Assembly (NCBI GenBank): GCA_034005165.1
Contig: JAVEVE010000001.1
Location: forward strand, 558,001 to 622,000
Reading direction: 5' to 3'
Source of the DNA: UBA1573 sp034005165
Lineage (GTDB): Bacteria > Pseudomonadota > Alphaproteobacteria > Micavibrionales > Micavibrionaceae
Length of the DNA: 64,000 bases
The first letter of the stretch is position 1, and every line of letters starts with the position of its first letter. The position numbers and the translations under genes were made by a program. Shown in pieces: positions 24,468-33,694 of this stretch. The notes under the pieces were generated by a model. The model did no database searches and was not told the DNA's origin. It saw only the letters and a program-made list of their open reading frames with translations.

Positions 24468-25838
24468 ATGACAACAGGGAGTCATATAAAAAGAAAAGAA
24501 CCAATACATCACATCGCAGTCCTCTCCGGCGGAGGAGTGACTGTGCTGCATCAGCTTGTAAAACTGGTTTTCACATCTTGCCTAACGAATAAACACCCGC
24601 TGGAACTTTACTCCGGAGGGATTGTTGCCGATTCAGGATCAACTTATCCGATCGCCCTTCTCCAGAAAATGTCTGGAGAAAAAGCCTTGGAACTATTTAT
24701 CCGAATGGCACCAGAAGCAATGCCAGGCACAAAATTTCTGGCAAAACAAACAATCAACACATCCTCCCGCTTTAATCCCGACATTATTCATGAAAAATTG
24801 CTGGATATCCTTGGCGATACCAGATTAAACGACCTTTCCCATGGACTGAGTATCGGCGTCATGAATATTGAGGCAGAAGGAGACCATGCGCTTTCAGAAC
24901 GCTTGATGGCCGTTCCCAACCTTAGGACAGGAGAAAAACATTATCCCGCCGGCACATCCCCCGACCTAAGCCTTGCGGAGATTGTCGTTGCCGCCACATC
25001 CATTCCAACAGTCAATAAAGCCGCAAAAATTACAGGAAAAGACGGAACATTTTGCGATCCGACTATTGATCAAAATCCGATCTTCTACGCAAAAGAACTT
25101 CGCAAGTTGAACCCTGACGAAAAAATCGAACTGGTCTACATCGGCGGTTTCTGCCCGTCACGCGGCAAGTTCGGAGAACTGTTCAATAGAAGTTCTGCTC
25201 AAAAATTCCAAAGCTGGATCAAAGGTGTCGCCCGTCAAGCATATAAGCGTGCAGAATCCCATGAAATGATCGAGGACGTTTTAGACATCCGCGTGCGCAA
25301 CTTCGAAACAGAAGTTAAAGAAGAAGATGAGAACCATCCGCGTTTTAACCCGATTGATACAAGCATCAGGCAACTCAAACTTTTGTGCGAAACAGCTTTA
25401 ACAGATATAGCCACGCGCCGCGAAGAATACCTCCATCATGCCAATACATTATTGGAGAGTTATAAAATCAGAAAAAGCGACACCTGTACAGCAAAGCTAG
25501 ATGATACAGATTTCAATGTTGCTCTGGCCACTGTCAGACAAATCTGCGAAAACACCATCACACCTGCCGTCGAAAAACAAAAGACCGCAAGATTGCTAAT
25601 GGCAGAAATTGTGGAAGCACCAGCTCCTCAACCTGACCACATCACATCAAACTTTATGGCATCATCTCATAGAGTTTCGGGCGATCTCGCCGCTGTAGGT
25701 ATTTCCCTATGCAGATATGCGTTTGGAGTCGTCTCCAGATTTGCTTCATCCCGTAAACAAAAAAAGGTGCCGGAACCAAACGTGGTCTCTGCACCTCTTC
25801 TATCAACACCAGTCACACCGGAAAGAGATGTCGCCTGA
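24468..25838 (+). CDS. Divergent patatin-like protein
   Basis: A 456-residue protein related to the preceding patatin. IAVLSGGGVTVLHQLVKLVF aligns with the oxyanion loop but has lost the Arg of GGGxRG. GIVADSGSTYPIALL aligns with GxSxG but reads A-D-S-G-S. CDPTIDQNP keeps the Asp yet replaces the following Gly by Pro. The dyad residues remain while their frame is altered, so activity is uncertain. The C-terminal 150 residues are helical and not patatin-like. It is probably co-transcribed with the first patatin. An older name for the pair is not known to me. Confidence 0.75.
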   Translation: MTTGSHIKRKEPIHHIAVLSGGGVTVLHQLVKLVFTSCLTNKHPLELYSGGIVADSGSTYPIALLQKMSGEKALELFIRMAPEAMPGTKFLAKQTINTSSRFNPDIIHEKLLDILGDTRLNDLSHGLSIGVMNIEAEGDHALSERLMAVPNLRTGEKHYPAGTSPDLSLAEIVVAATSIPTVNKAAKITGKDGTFCDPTIDQNPIFYAKELRKLNPDEKIELVYIGGFCPSRGKFGELFNRSSAQKFQSWIKGVARQAYKRAESHEMIEDVLDIRVRNFETEVKEEDENHPRFNPIDTSIRQLKLLCETALTDIATRREEYLHHANTLLESYKIRKSDTCTAKLDDTDFNVALATVRQICENTITPAVEKQKTARLLMAEIVEAPAPQPDHITSNFMASSHRVSGDLAAVGISLCRYAFGVVSRFASSRKQKKVPEPNVVSAPLLSTPVTPERDVA

Positions 25839-25869
25839 TCTAAAGTGCGCCCATCTCTCACAAAATGAA

Positions 25870-27096
25870 TTAAGCTGCCGCAGTTGCCTGCCCTGTTAAT
25901 GCTGCACATGCCTTTTGAATGCGCGTGCAAGCTTCAGTTAACGCTTCAGTCGAAGTCGCATAAGAAATACGGAAGTACGGAGATAATCCGAAAGCCTCTC
26001 CATGCACCGCAGCAACTCCTGCCGTTTCAAGCAAATACGTCACAAAATCCTCATCCGTCTTGATAGTCTTACCTTCCGGAGTCGTTTTACCGATGCATCC
26101 CGAACAAGATGGATACACATAGAAAGCCCCTTCCGGAGTCTTGCAAGATAGACCCTCCGCATCGTTCAGCATCCCTACAACCATGTCACGACGTGCCTTA
26201 TAAGTTGCGCACCAATCTTTGAGGAAAGACTGATCTCCATTCAAAGCCGCAACAGTTGCAGCCTGAGAGATCGAGCAAGGGTTAGACGTACTTTGAGACT
26301 GGATCTTGGCGATTGCTTTGATAATCTCTTTTGGCCCCGCCGCATATCCGATACGCCACCCGGTCATCGCATAAGCCTTGGATGCACCGTTACACGTCAA
26401 CACGCGATCAAACAATTTTGGCTCGACTTGTGCGGGCGTACAGAATTTGAACCCGTCATAAACCAGATGCTCATATATATCATCAGACATCACATAGACA
26501 TGCGGATACTTGACCAAAACATCAGTCAAGGCTTTCATTTCATCATACGAATAAGCAGCCCCAGTCGGATTAGACGGAGAATTCAAGATCAACCACTTGG
26601 TTTTCGGTGTAATCGCAGCTTCCAACTGAGCAGCGGTCAATTTGAAATTATTTTCTTCACTACATTCAACAATAACAGGAGTCCCTTCCGCCAACAGGGT
26701 CATATCAGGATAAGACACCCAGTAAGGCGCAGGGATAATCACTTCATCCCCTTCGTTTACAGTCGCCATCAATGCGTTATAAAGAACCTGTTTCCCGCCG
26801 GAACCGACCGTAATTTGATCGCGTGTGTACTCAAGTCCGCTATCGCGTTTGAACTTGGCAATAATCGCATCCTTCAATGCAGGAGTTCCATCAACAGCCG
26901 TATATTTAGTCTGACCTTTTAGCGCCGCTTGATGGGCTGCCTCAATCACGAAGTCAGGCGTATTAAAGTCCGGCTCACCAGCTCCCAATCCGATCACATC
27001 CTTACCTGCGGCTTTCAGCTCGGCAGCACGTGTGGTCACGGCAATGGTTGGAGAAGGCTTAATACGACCCAAACGGGCAGCAATCAACGACGACAT
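25870..27096 (-). CDS. aatA: Class I aspartate aminotransferase
   Basis: A 408-residue PLP enzyme that interconverts aspartate and oxaloacetate with glutamate/2-oxoglutarate. It has LGAGEPDFNTPDF (about 37-49), SPSNPTGAAYS, YEHLVYDG and the lysine in SKAYAMTGWRIGYAAGP. FRISYA near the end carries the substrate-binding Arg. It belongs to the subgroup found in Rhizobium and Rickettsia (often AatA/AspC). Some members also use prephenate. Gene spacing: 32 bp after the convergent patatin and 79 bp before the phosphotransferase stop. Confidence 0.93.
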   Translation of the reverse strand: MSSLIAARLGRIKPSPTIAVTTRAAELKAAGKDVIGLGAGEPDFNTPDFVIEAAHQAALKGQTKYTAVDGTPALKDAIIAKFKRDSGLEYTRDQITVGSGGKQVLYNALMATVNEGDEVIIPAPYWVSYPDMTLLAEGTPVIVECSEENNFKLTAAQLEAAITPKTKWLILNSPSNPTGAAYSYDEMKALTDVLVKYPHVYVMSDDIYEHLVYDGFKFCTPAQVEPKLFDRVLTCNGASKAYAMTGWRIGYAAGPKEIIKAIAKIQSQSTSNPCSISQAATVAALNGDQSFLKDWCATYKARRDMVVGMLNDAEGLSCKTPEGAFYVYPSCSGCIGKTTPEGKTIKTDEDFVTYLLETAGVAAVHGEAFGLSPYFRISYATSTEALTEACTRIQKACAALTGQATAAA

Positions 27097-27175
27097 TCTA
27101 AAATCCTTTCATCTGGTGAGATCACTCGAATTTAGGAAAAAAATGCGTCTCCCGCAAGAGATTTAAAGGCTATAT

Positions 27176-28240
27176 TCAGAAGGCATCAGGCCGAATAAAG
27201 GGCCTGATTTCATTCAGATCGAATTTGAGGTCGGGATCAAAAGAAACACCGAGATCATCAAACCACTGACGCATAGGGGCCAACAGAGGGTTTTTAAGAT
27301 CTTTCCGGATATGACGGCTCAAGACAGGCATCAACCCCATCAGACGCGTAATATCGCTCCGCAAAGCCAATTTTATAGCTTGCCCGATAACACGGAAATG
27401 GAATTGGGCAGCCAAAACAGGATACCACGCAAGAAACGACTCGCGCTCCGCAGGCGGTAACGCACCGACAAATTGATCCAGACAGGCCTTCTTTATGTCC
27501 TCGGGGACATCGCGCCGAGCATCTTCAAGCAGATTAACCAGATCATACGGAGCAGGACCGATCATCCCCCCCTGAAAATCAATAAGCCCGACCTGGTGAT
27601 ATCCGACACGTTCAGGCAGATACATCAGGTTACCCGGATGAAAATCACCATGCAAGAATCTCTTTTCGACCGGCGGTAAACCTATTTCTATTTTTTCCCA
27701 TAAAGACATATACTCTATGATCTGAAAATCAGGATTTTTACGTTTCAAAACCGCAGGCAAATACCAATCAACAACACGCTGGCGGCCCTTATGAATATGT
27801 GATCGAGAGTAATCTGTAATCTCGATTGGCAACGAAGGTCCGCTTTTGTATAAATGCATCAGGCACCGTGTCGCCAAACGATAGGCATCAGCCTGCTTTT
27901 GCTTATTGCGATCAGACACAAGTTCTACAAAATCACGATCTCCGAAATCCTCAATCAACATCATTCCACGATTAAGGTCTGTCGCGTAAATTTCCGGAAC
28001 CGAAACAGACATGCCCGAAAGAAATTTTCCAATATCTATAAAATCGCCCAGCTTATGACCTGCAACAGCCTTCGGATCATAATCAGGAACTGAATGGACA
28101 AGGATCGCAGTTTTGTCGCCTTTACGAACACGGAAAAACTTCCTCTGTGACCAATCCTCACCGATTGGCTCACCACTCACACCGCTCCATCCTGAATTTT
28201 TCAAGAATTCGGCCCGCTCATACACAGACAAAGGAGGCAA
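27176..28240 (-). CDS. Aminoglycoside-phosphotransferase-fold sugar kinase (AmgK-like)
   Basis: A 354-residue kinase-like protein with the catalytic loop FLHGDFHPGN (D199) and the metal-binding LIDFQGG (D221). Together these define the aminoglycoside phosphotransferase/choline kinase fold. Length and the sequence PAPYDLVNLLEDARRDVP resemble the AmgK group that phosphorylates N-acetylmuramic acid and GlcNAc in peptidoglycan recycling, but its usual partner MurU is not adjacent. The start appears to be TTG at 28240 with GAGGGG about 10 nt upstream. The downstream neighbour is aminotransferase aatA. Confidence 0.7.
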   Translation of the reverse strand: MPPLSVYERAEFLKNSGWSGVSGEPIGEDWSQRKFFRVRKGDKTAILVHSVPDYDPKAVAGHKLGDFIDIGKFLSGMSVSVPEIYATDLNRGMMLIEDFGDRDFVELVSDRNKQKQADAYRLATRCLMHLYKSGPSLPIEITDYSRSHIHKGRQRVVDWYLPAVLKRKNPDFQIIEYMSLWEKIEIGLPPVEKRFLHGDFHPGNLMYLPERVGYHQVGLIDFQGGMIGPAPYDLVNLLEDARRDVPEDIKKACLDQFVGALPPAERESFLAWYPVLAAQFHFRVIGQAIKLALRSDITRLMGLMPVLSRHIRKDLKNPLLAPMRQWFDDLGVSFDPDLKFDLNEIRPFIRPDAF

Positions 28241-28255
28241 TTCAAAAAGTCCCCT

Positions 28256-28708
28256 CTAATATTTCTTCTTGGTGGTTTTACTCTTGTTCGCCATCAGACG
28301 CAACGCATTGACATGCTGTTGGGAAGCCTGTTTTTTACCCAAACGTGGCGCTGCGTCCTCCATCCCGAATTTAGGAACATTCGGTCCGCCCAAAGCTTTC
28401 AGTAAATCAATGCCGAAACCTTGAGGATCATCAGCATCAACGGAAGCCGCCGCTTTGCCGCGGCCCTTTTTAACAACCGGTTTTTCTGGAAGATCCTCAT
28501 AAGCCCCTTCTTTACGGGCCTGCTCCTGAATAGCAATCCGCCCGACAGCATGTGCCACAATCCCTGTCAAATGGGGCTTGGCCAGCGCCTGCAACAACTG
28601 GAGATCTTCCATCGCCTTGAGAGCGATAATTTTCTGGGCTTTGTTCTGATTTCCCTTGGCTTTTTCCAATGCCTCGAGAATACAGGACTGCAAATATGAT
28701 TGGGCCAT
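28256..28708 (-). CDS. Hypothetical basic protein
   Basis: A 150-residue protein of unknown family. Residues 1-65 are helical (ALEKAKGNQNKAQKIIALKAM and LTGIVAHAVGRIA), the middle is a low-complexity Lys/Ala/Gly stretch, and the tail is KSKTTKKKY. The composition suggests a nucleic-acid- or membrane-associated protein, which is only a guess. GGGAGAG precedes the ATG at a good distance. It is 15 bp upstream of the phosphotransferase gene and is probably co-transcribed with it. Confidence 0.7.
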   Translation of the reverse strand: MAQSYLQSCILEALEKAKGNQNKAQKIIALKAMEDLQLLQALAKPHLTGIVAHAVGRIAIQEQARKEGAYEDLPEKPVVKKGRGKAAASVDADDPQGFGIDLLKALGGPNVPKFGMEDAAPRLGKKQASQQHVNALRLMANKSKTTKKKY

Positions 28709-28822
28709 AAAACGACTCTCCCTGACGAGAATATGGTAACACGCGCTCCCGATAGATCAAACGATAAAATAAGTCCCGATCGGGGCTTCCCCAGAAACCT
28801 GCACCTTTGATATACTAAAAAT

Positions 28823-29230
28823 ATGAAAAAAAGACTCAAAGCCCCGAAAATGAATACGTTAACGCTCACCACGACACTGTGCGCCCTCTTGATACTATCC
28901 GCCCCCCCAACATTGGCAAAGCCACCTGAAGAAGTTCGCACATCAAAATACGAGCGCGTCAAAGCCTATGTCATCGACAACAACCCTGAAACTTTCACGA
29001 TTGATGTCTATAGCTTGGCCAATATCATGGTTAATCAGGAAGCCCCTGCATTTGCGGTCTATATCTCAACATCCCCGCCAAAATCCTGTGCGGATTTTAC
29101 AAGCGTCAATCTGGCCTACACACGTCCCGAGAAATATCACCGCCAATTTGACCTGACGCAGCATGAGTCTATTCAAGATGCTATTGAAAAATACCGCTGC
29201 ATCGTGATTAGAAACATCCCGCAGAACTAG
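28823..29230 (+). CDS. Hypothetical secreted protein
   Basis: A 135-residue product. A basic start (KKRLKAPK) leads into a hydrophobic segment and a likely signal-peptidase site after APPTLA (near residue 32). The mature part of about 100 residues has two cysteines (KSCAD and RCIVI) that could pair in the periplasm. I do not recognise the family. ATG 28850 is an alternative start giving a more ordinary signal peptide. TATACT at 28811 is a possible -10. It is convergent with mfd. Confidence 0.55.
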   Translation: MKKRLKAPKMNTLTLTTTLCALLILSAPPTLAKPPEEVRTSKYERVKAYVIDNNPETFTIDVYSLANIMVNQEAPAFAVYISTSPPKSCADFTSVNLAYTRPEKYHRQFDLTQHESIQDAIEKYRCIVIRNIPQN

Positions 29231-29233
29231 AAT

Positions 29234-32200
29234 TTACGATACAAAACCTGCCAAATCAAAGGCCAAAGCCCGAGCGCCTTTCACGCGATCTTTGAGACTA
29301 TCCCAGGATTTGAGGACTGAAAGCTTATGATCTGGACGAATTTTAACAGTACCAGGTTTGGATTGAAGCCAAGAGAACAGCTTTTCAGGATTTGGTGGCT
29401 GATCTTTGTAAAAGCGCACCACAGCCCCTTTAGGCCCCGCATCAAGCTGCATAACCCCTGCACGCTTACAATACATCTTGATCCGCACAATCTCGAGCAG
29501 GTTATTCACTTCATCAGGCAAATCCCCAAAGCGATCAATCATCTCTGCGGCAAATCCGTCAATATCCTCATCATTAGTGAGATCACCCAACCGACGATAA
29601 AGACTCATACGCGTGCTTAAATCCTGCACATAATTTTCAGGAATAAGAACAGACATCCCCAAATTCAATGTCGGACTCCATTCGCCAAAATCCTCCAAAG
29701 GCTTATCTGCCCCTGCACGCGCAACCGCTACAGCGTCCTCGAGCATTTGTTGATAAAGCTCAATCCCGACCTCACGAATATGGCCTGACTGCGCATCCCC
29801 CAGCAAATTCCCTGCTCCACGAATATCCAGATCATGTGACGCGAGTTGAAATCCTGCCCCCAGACTATCAAGCGTTTCAAAAATCTCGAGTCGCTTCGTT
29901 GCATCTTCCGTCAGAACCTGATTGGCAGGATAAGTGAGGTAAGCGTAAGCGCGAACCTTGGACCGCCCGACGCGACCTCTAATTTGGTAAAGCTGCGAAA
30001 GCCCGAACATATCCGCGCGGTGAACAATCATCGTATTAGCAGACGGAATATCCAACCCTGACTCGATAATATTCGTCGCAAGCAACACTCCATATTGCCC
30101 GTCATAAAAGGCATTCATACGGTCTTCCAGCTCAGTCGGCGTCATCTGCCCATGAGCCGCGATAACTTTGACCTCAGGCACAAGTTCTTTGAGCAAAATT
30201 TCCAAATCTTCCATATCCGCAATCCGCGGACACACATAAAAACTCTGCCCACCTCGATAATGCTCCCGCAAAATCGCCTCGCGGATCACCATCCCGTCAA
30301 ACGGCATCACAAAAGTCCGAATTGCCAAGCGGTCAACCGGCGGCGTCGCAATCAAACTCATATCCCGTACACCACTTAAAGCCAATTGCAACGTCCTCGG
30401 GATAGGTGTCGCCGAAAGGGTGAGCATATGCACAGAGTTTTTCATCTCTTTGAGACGCTCTTTCTGCTTCACACCAAAGCGCTGCTCTTCATCAACAATC
30501 ACCAATCCCAAATTGGAGAATTTAATATCCTTGGACAACAACGCATGAGTCCCAATCACAACCCGCACAGACCCATCAAAAAGCCCGTCCTTGACAGCCT
30601 TTGCTTCTTGCGCTCGAACAAGACGCGAAAGCTGCTCAACCCTGAGCCCCATCTCGGCAAAGCGCGCGCGGAAATTGGCGTAATGCTGACGAGCTAGAAG
30701 CGTCGTCGGCGCAATCACAGCCACTTGAGCCCCCGACATCGCAGCAACATAAGCCGCACGAAGAGCCACTTCGGTTTTCCCAAACCCAACATCCCCGCAC
30801 ACAAGACGATCCATCGGCTGCCCCGATTTCATATCACTGAGCGCATCTTCAATCGCACGCAATTGATCGTCTGTCTCCTGATACGGGAAACGCGATACAA
30901 ATTCATTATAATGCCCGTGGTCGATATCCAGAACCTCGGCGTGCTGTAAGAGACGATTAGCTGCAATTTTCAGCAACCCTTCAGCCATGACCATCAAATC
31001 TTTTTTGACTTTTGCTTTACGAGCTTGCCATCCCGCCCCGCCGAGCTTATCCAGCTCCGTGCCGTCAGAATTTCCGAAGCGCGACAACAGATCAATATTC
31101 TCAACAGGAACAAAAAGACGGTCGCCCCCCGCATAGGTAATCTTCAAACAATCATGCAAAAGCCCACCGGCCTTGAGGGTTTCCAACCCTTCAAATCGTC
31201 CGACACCGTGATCGATATGAACGACCAAATCCCCGACATTAAGGCTGGACACTTCACGCAAGAAATTATCAGCGCGTTTTTTCTTCTGGGATTTACGCGA
31301 TAAACGATCACCCAGAATATCCTGCTCGGTCAATACCGCGAGATCACTCGAGATAAATCCGCGCTCAAGCGTCAAAAGCACAGCCCCCGCCTGCCCCGCT
31401 TTTAACTTCGATACCTGATGCCACTGATCGACAGGAAACGGCAATCCTGCGCCGCCTTCCTCCATCATAACTTTCATACGATCACGAGATCCTTGAGAAT
31501 AACACGCAATCAAAACCTTGCGCCCGTCTTGTTGAAGTGACGTGATGTATTTTCCCAACTCCGCAAACAACGGCCCGTTGGCTGCGCGAATATCTCCGAA
31601 ATCCCGCGCCCGCTTGGCCTCCGGCCCTGCCTCATCTGACGGAGACGCAAAACTGCTTAAGATCAGACTTTTATCAGGATGAACCACACTGAAAAATTCA
31701 GCATCGCTCAAATAAAGACGTTCAGGCGGCAACGGATGATACGCAACACCCGAGAGAGAAACATCAGACCCGCCCTTTTTCTTGCCCTTATTTTTAAAGG
31801 ACTCATCAAGCGTTTCACGCGCCTGATAAAAATCCCTAATCTGAATCATACGCTCTTCGCGCGATTGCTCGACTTGCAAATCAAACGACACAAGCGGAGA
31901 AGCAATATAATCAAACAGGCTTTCCATACGTGCATGAAACAAAGGCAACCAATGCTCCATCCCCGCATGACGCCGCCCTTCAGTGACAGCAGTATAAAGC
32001 GGATTATTAGCGGTCGCCACACCAAACAATTCACGGTACCCTGACCGAAAACGTGCAATTGAGGTTTCATCCAAGAAAAACTCAGTAACAGGCCGAAGCT
32101 CGAACCGATCCAAAACGCCGACAGTCAATTGTGACGACGGATCAAAACTCTTGATGCTCTCAACCTCATCTCCGAACAAATCAAGGCGCACAGGGTTTTC

Positions 32201-32734
32201 ATACCCCGCAGGAAATATATCAATGATACTTCCGCGTACCGCAAATTCACCAGACTCCCGAACCGTATCCGTCCGCAAATATCCGTTGCCCGCCAGAAAT
32301 GCATAAAGCTCTTGCTCTTTTACGCGTCCGCCGACCTTGGCCACCAACTGGGCCGAACGCAACACATCACGCGGCATCACACGTTGGATCACAGAATTAA
32401 CGGTCGTCAAAACAATACGCGGTTTATAAAGACCGTCTTCCGCCCATTCCAACATCCGGCACAAAGCTGCTACACGCTGAGCCTCTATATCAGCATGAGG
32501 TGAAACACGGTCATACGGCAAACAATCCCAAGCAGGAAAATGAATAACCTCGACATCAGGCGCGAAAAACCCGATCAATTCCGCCAGAGTCGAAAGACGC
32601 ACATCATCTAGTGCCACATGAACGAGAATCTGTTTCTCACGAGACGCGTCCAAGGCACGACGCGCCAGAAAGCGGGCATCCTGACCTTCGGGCAATCCAT
32701 ATACGGTTTGAAATAATTTTGATTGGGCATCCAT
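29234..32734 (-). CDS. mfd: Transcription-repair coupling factor
   Basis: Mfd removes RNA polymerase stalled at lesions and recruits UvrA. The 1166-residue product has an N-terminal UvrB-like module and a CarD-like polymerase-interaction domain (GDLVVHIDHGVGRFEGLE at about 500-517). The translocase motor has VCGDVGFGKTEVALRAA (Walker A) and DEEQRFGVKQKE, with IIESGLDIPSANT and GRVGRS further on. A C-terminal TRCF domain ends it. All motor motifs are complete. sdhE lies 6 bp upstream on the same strand, a common alphaproteobacterial arrangement. Confidence 0.97.
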   Translation of the reverse strand: MDAQSKLFQTVYGLPEGQDARFLARRALDASREKQILVHVALDDVRLSTLAELIGFFAPDVEVIHFPAWDCLPYDRVSPHADIEAQRVAALCRMLEWAEDGLYKPRIVLTTVNSVIQRVMPRDVLRSAQLVAKVGGRVKEQELYAFLAGNGYLRTDTVRESGEFAVRGSIIDIFPAGYENPVRLDLFGDEVESIKSFDPSSQLTVGVLDRFELRPVTEFFLDETSIARFRSGYRELFGVATANNPLYTAVTEGRRHAGMEHWLPLFHARMESLFDYIASPLVSFDLQVEQSREERMIQIRDFYQARETLDESFKNKGKKKGGSDVSLSGVAYHPLPPERLYLSDAEFFSVVHPDKSLILSSFASPSDEAGPEAKRARDFGDIRAANGPLFAELGKYITSLQQDGRKVLIACYSQGSRDRMKVMMEEGGAGLPFPVDQWHQVSKLKAGQAGAVLLTLERGFISSDLAVLTEQDILGDRLSRKSQKKKRADNFLREVSSLNVGDLVVHIDHGVGRFEGLETLKAGGLLHDCLKITYAGGDRLFVPVENIDLLSRFGNSDGTELDKLGGAGWQARKAKVKKDLMVMAEGLLKIAANRLLQHAEVLDIDHGHYNEFVSRFPYQETDDQLRAIEDALSDMKSGQPMDRLVCGDVGFGKTEVALRAAYVAAMSGAQVAVIAPTTLLARQHYANFRARFAEMGLRVEQLSRLVRAQEAKAVKDGLFDGSVRVVIGTHALLSKDIKFSNLGLVIVDEEQRFGVKQKERLKEMKNSVHMLTLSATPIPRTLQLALSGVRDMSLIATPPVDRLAIRTFVMPFDGMVIREAILREHYRGGQSFYVCPRIADMEDLEILLKELVPEVKVIAAHGQMTPTELEDRMNAFYDGQYGVLLATNIIESGLDIPSANTMIVHRADMFGLSQLYQIRGRVGRSKVRAYAYLTYPANQVLTEDATKRLEIFETLDSLGAGFQLASHDLDIRGAGNLLGDAQSGHIREVGIELYQQMLEDAVAVARAGADKPLEDFGEWSPTLNLGMSVLIPENYVQDLSTRMSLYRRLGDLTNDEDIDGFAAEMIDRFGDLPDEVNNLLEIVRIKMYCKRAGVMQLDAGPKGAVVRFYKDQPPNPEKLFSWLQSKPGTVKIRPDHKLSVLKSWDSLKDRVKGARALAFDLAGFVS

Positions 32735-32740
32735 GCCCGA

Positions 32741-33031
32741 TTACTTGGCAAAGCTGTGCGATAAAAGCAAGTCCAGAACGCGAGATTTTATATCTTCAGG
32801 CGGTTTTTTACGGCCCGAGATCCAATCATACACATCCGGATCGTTATTCATCAGAATTTCCTCGAAAAAAGCGAGGTCAGATCGGTCAAAATCGTTAATA
32901 TGCTGCTCGGCAAAAGACCCCATCAAAAGATCCATTTCACGGGTTCCACGATGCCATGCGCGAAAAGTAAGGCGTTTCCGCCAGTTTTCCGTAGTTTCTT
33001 CTGTATTGGCTTGGCCCTGATTTCCCGTCAT
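32741..33031 (-). CDS. sdhE: Succinate dehydrogenase assembly factor SdhE
   Basis: A 96-residue protein that promotes covalent FAD attachment to SdhA. It has the invariant RGTREMD segment (R28-G29, E32), followed by LMGSFA and FEEILMNNDPDVYDWISG, as in the DUF339/Sdh5 family. The N-terminal 20 residues are extra and probably flexible. It lies 6 bp before mfd in the same direction. In many relatives recG is its divergent neighbour. Here two membrane-protein genes intervene. Confidence 0.93.
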   Translation of the reverse strand: MTGNQGQANTEETTENWRKRLTFRAWHRGTREMDLLMGSFAEQHINDFDRSDLAFFEEILMNNDPDVYDWISGRKKPPEDIKSRVLDLLLSHSFAK

Positions 33032-33074
33032 AATAGCCTCTGTCGGATGAGATACGTGAATAAGGAGCTACTCT

Positions 33075-33686
33075 ATGAAACTTTCGGAAATCATCAAGGA
33101 AAATCGTGTCTTGATTGCGGGTCTTTTGATGCCACTCGCATTGATAATCCTGTTCACATATGCCAAAACCATCCCCGATATGACTGTCCCCGACCCGACA
33201 TATAAGGCTGTTTATGCGGCTCAAACATGGGGAGGCTTGGGGCAAATTACCTTTAAAGTTGATGATAACGGTAAGGTAGCCGCCAGCTTTACAGCAACAT
33301 CCACACCTTCGGGCTATGACAAACTCCCCACAGGCCATATCTTTATCTATGATCCAAAAACCATGACGACCGACAGAAAAGATATTGAAATCAGCACAGA
33401 TTTGCTCAAAGACGCCCAAGACACGCCGCAGACCAGAACAAAAGACACAAATCTTGACGTTATAAAAAATCTGACGCTTTCAAAAAGCGATACAGCACCC
33501 GACGGATACAGATTTGAGACATATCATTACAGAAATCGGAATCTGATCTCGGATATTTTCATGTCAGGATCACGCAATAACGGACCTGCACTTCTGAAAG
33601 ACAATCGCGTCATCCGCATTGATCTCCCTAACAACACCTATTACTACGACCTGATTTTTCTGGGTTGGGTAACAAAAGAAGAATAG
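33075..33686 (+). CDS. Hypothetical membrane-anchored protein
   Basis: A 203-residue product. Residues about 12-30 form one transmembrane helix (VLIAGLLMPLALIILFTYA). The rest is predicted outside the cytoplasm. It resembles the small partner proteins that accompany DUF2157 membrane proteins (GDYXXLXY-type), though that motif itself is not clear here. GGAG precedes the ATG by 8 nt. It is followed within 8 bp by the DUF2157-like gene, and the two probably form one unit transcribed toward recG. Function unknown. Confidence 0.7.
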   Translation: MKLSEIIKENRVLIAGLLMPLALIILFTYAKTIPDMTVPDPTYKAVYAAQTWGGLGQITFKVDDNGKVAASFTATSTPSGYDKLPTGHIFIYDPKTMTTDRKDIEISTDLLKDAQDTPQTRTKDTNLDVIKNLTLSKSDTAPDGYRFETYHYRNRNLISDIFMSGSRNNGPALLKDNRVIRIDLPNNTYYYDLIFLGWVTKEE

Positions 33687-33694
33687 GAGCTGAC

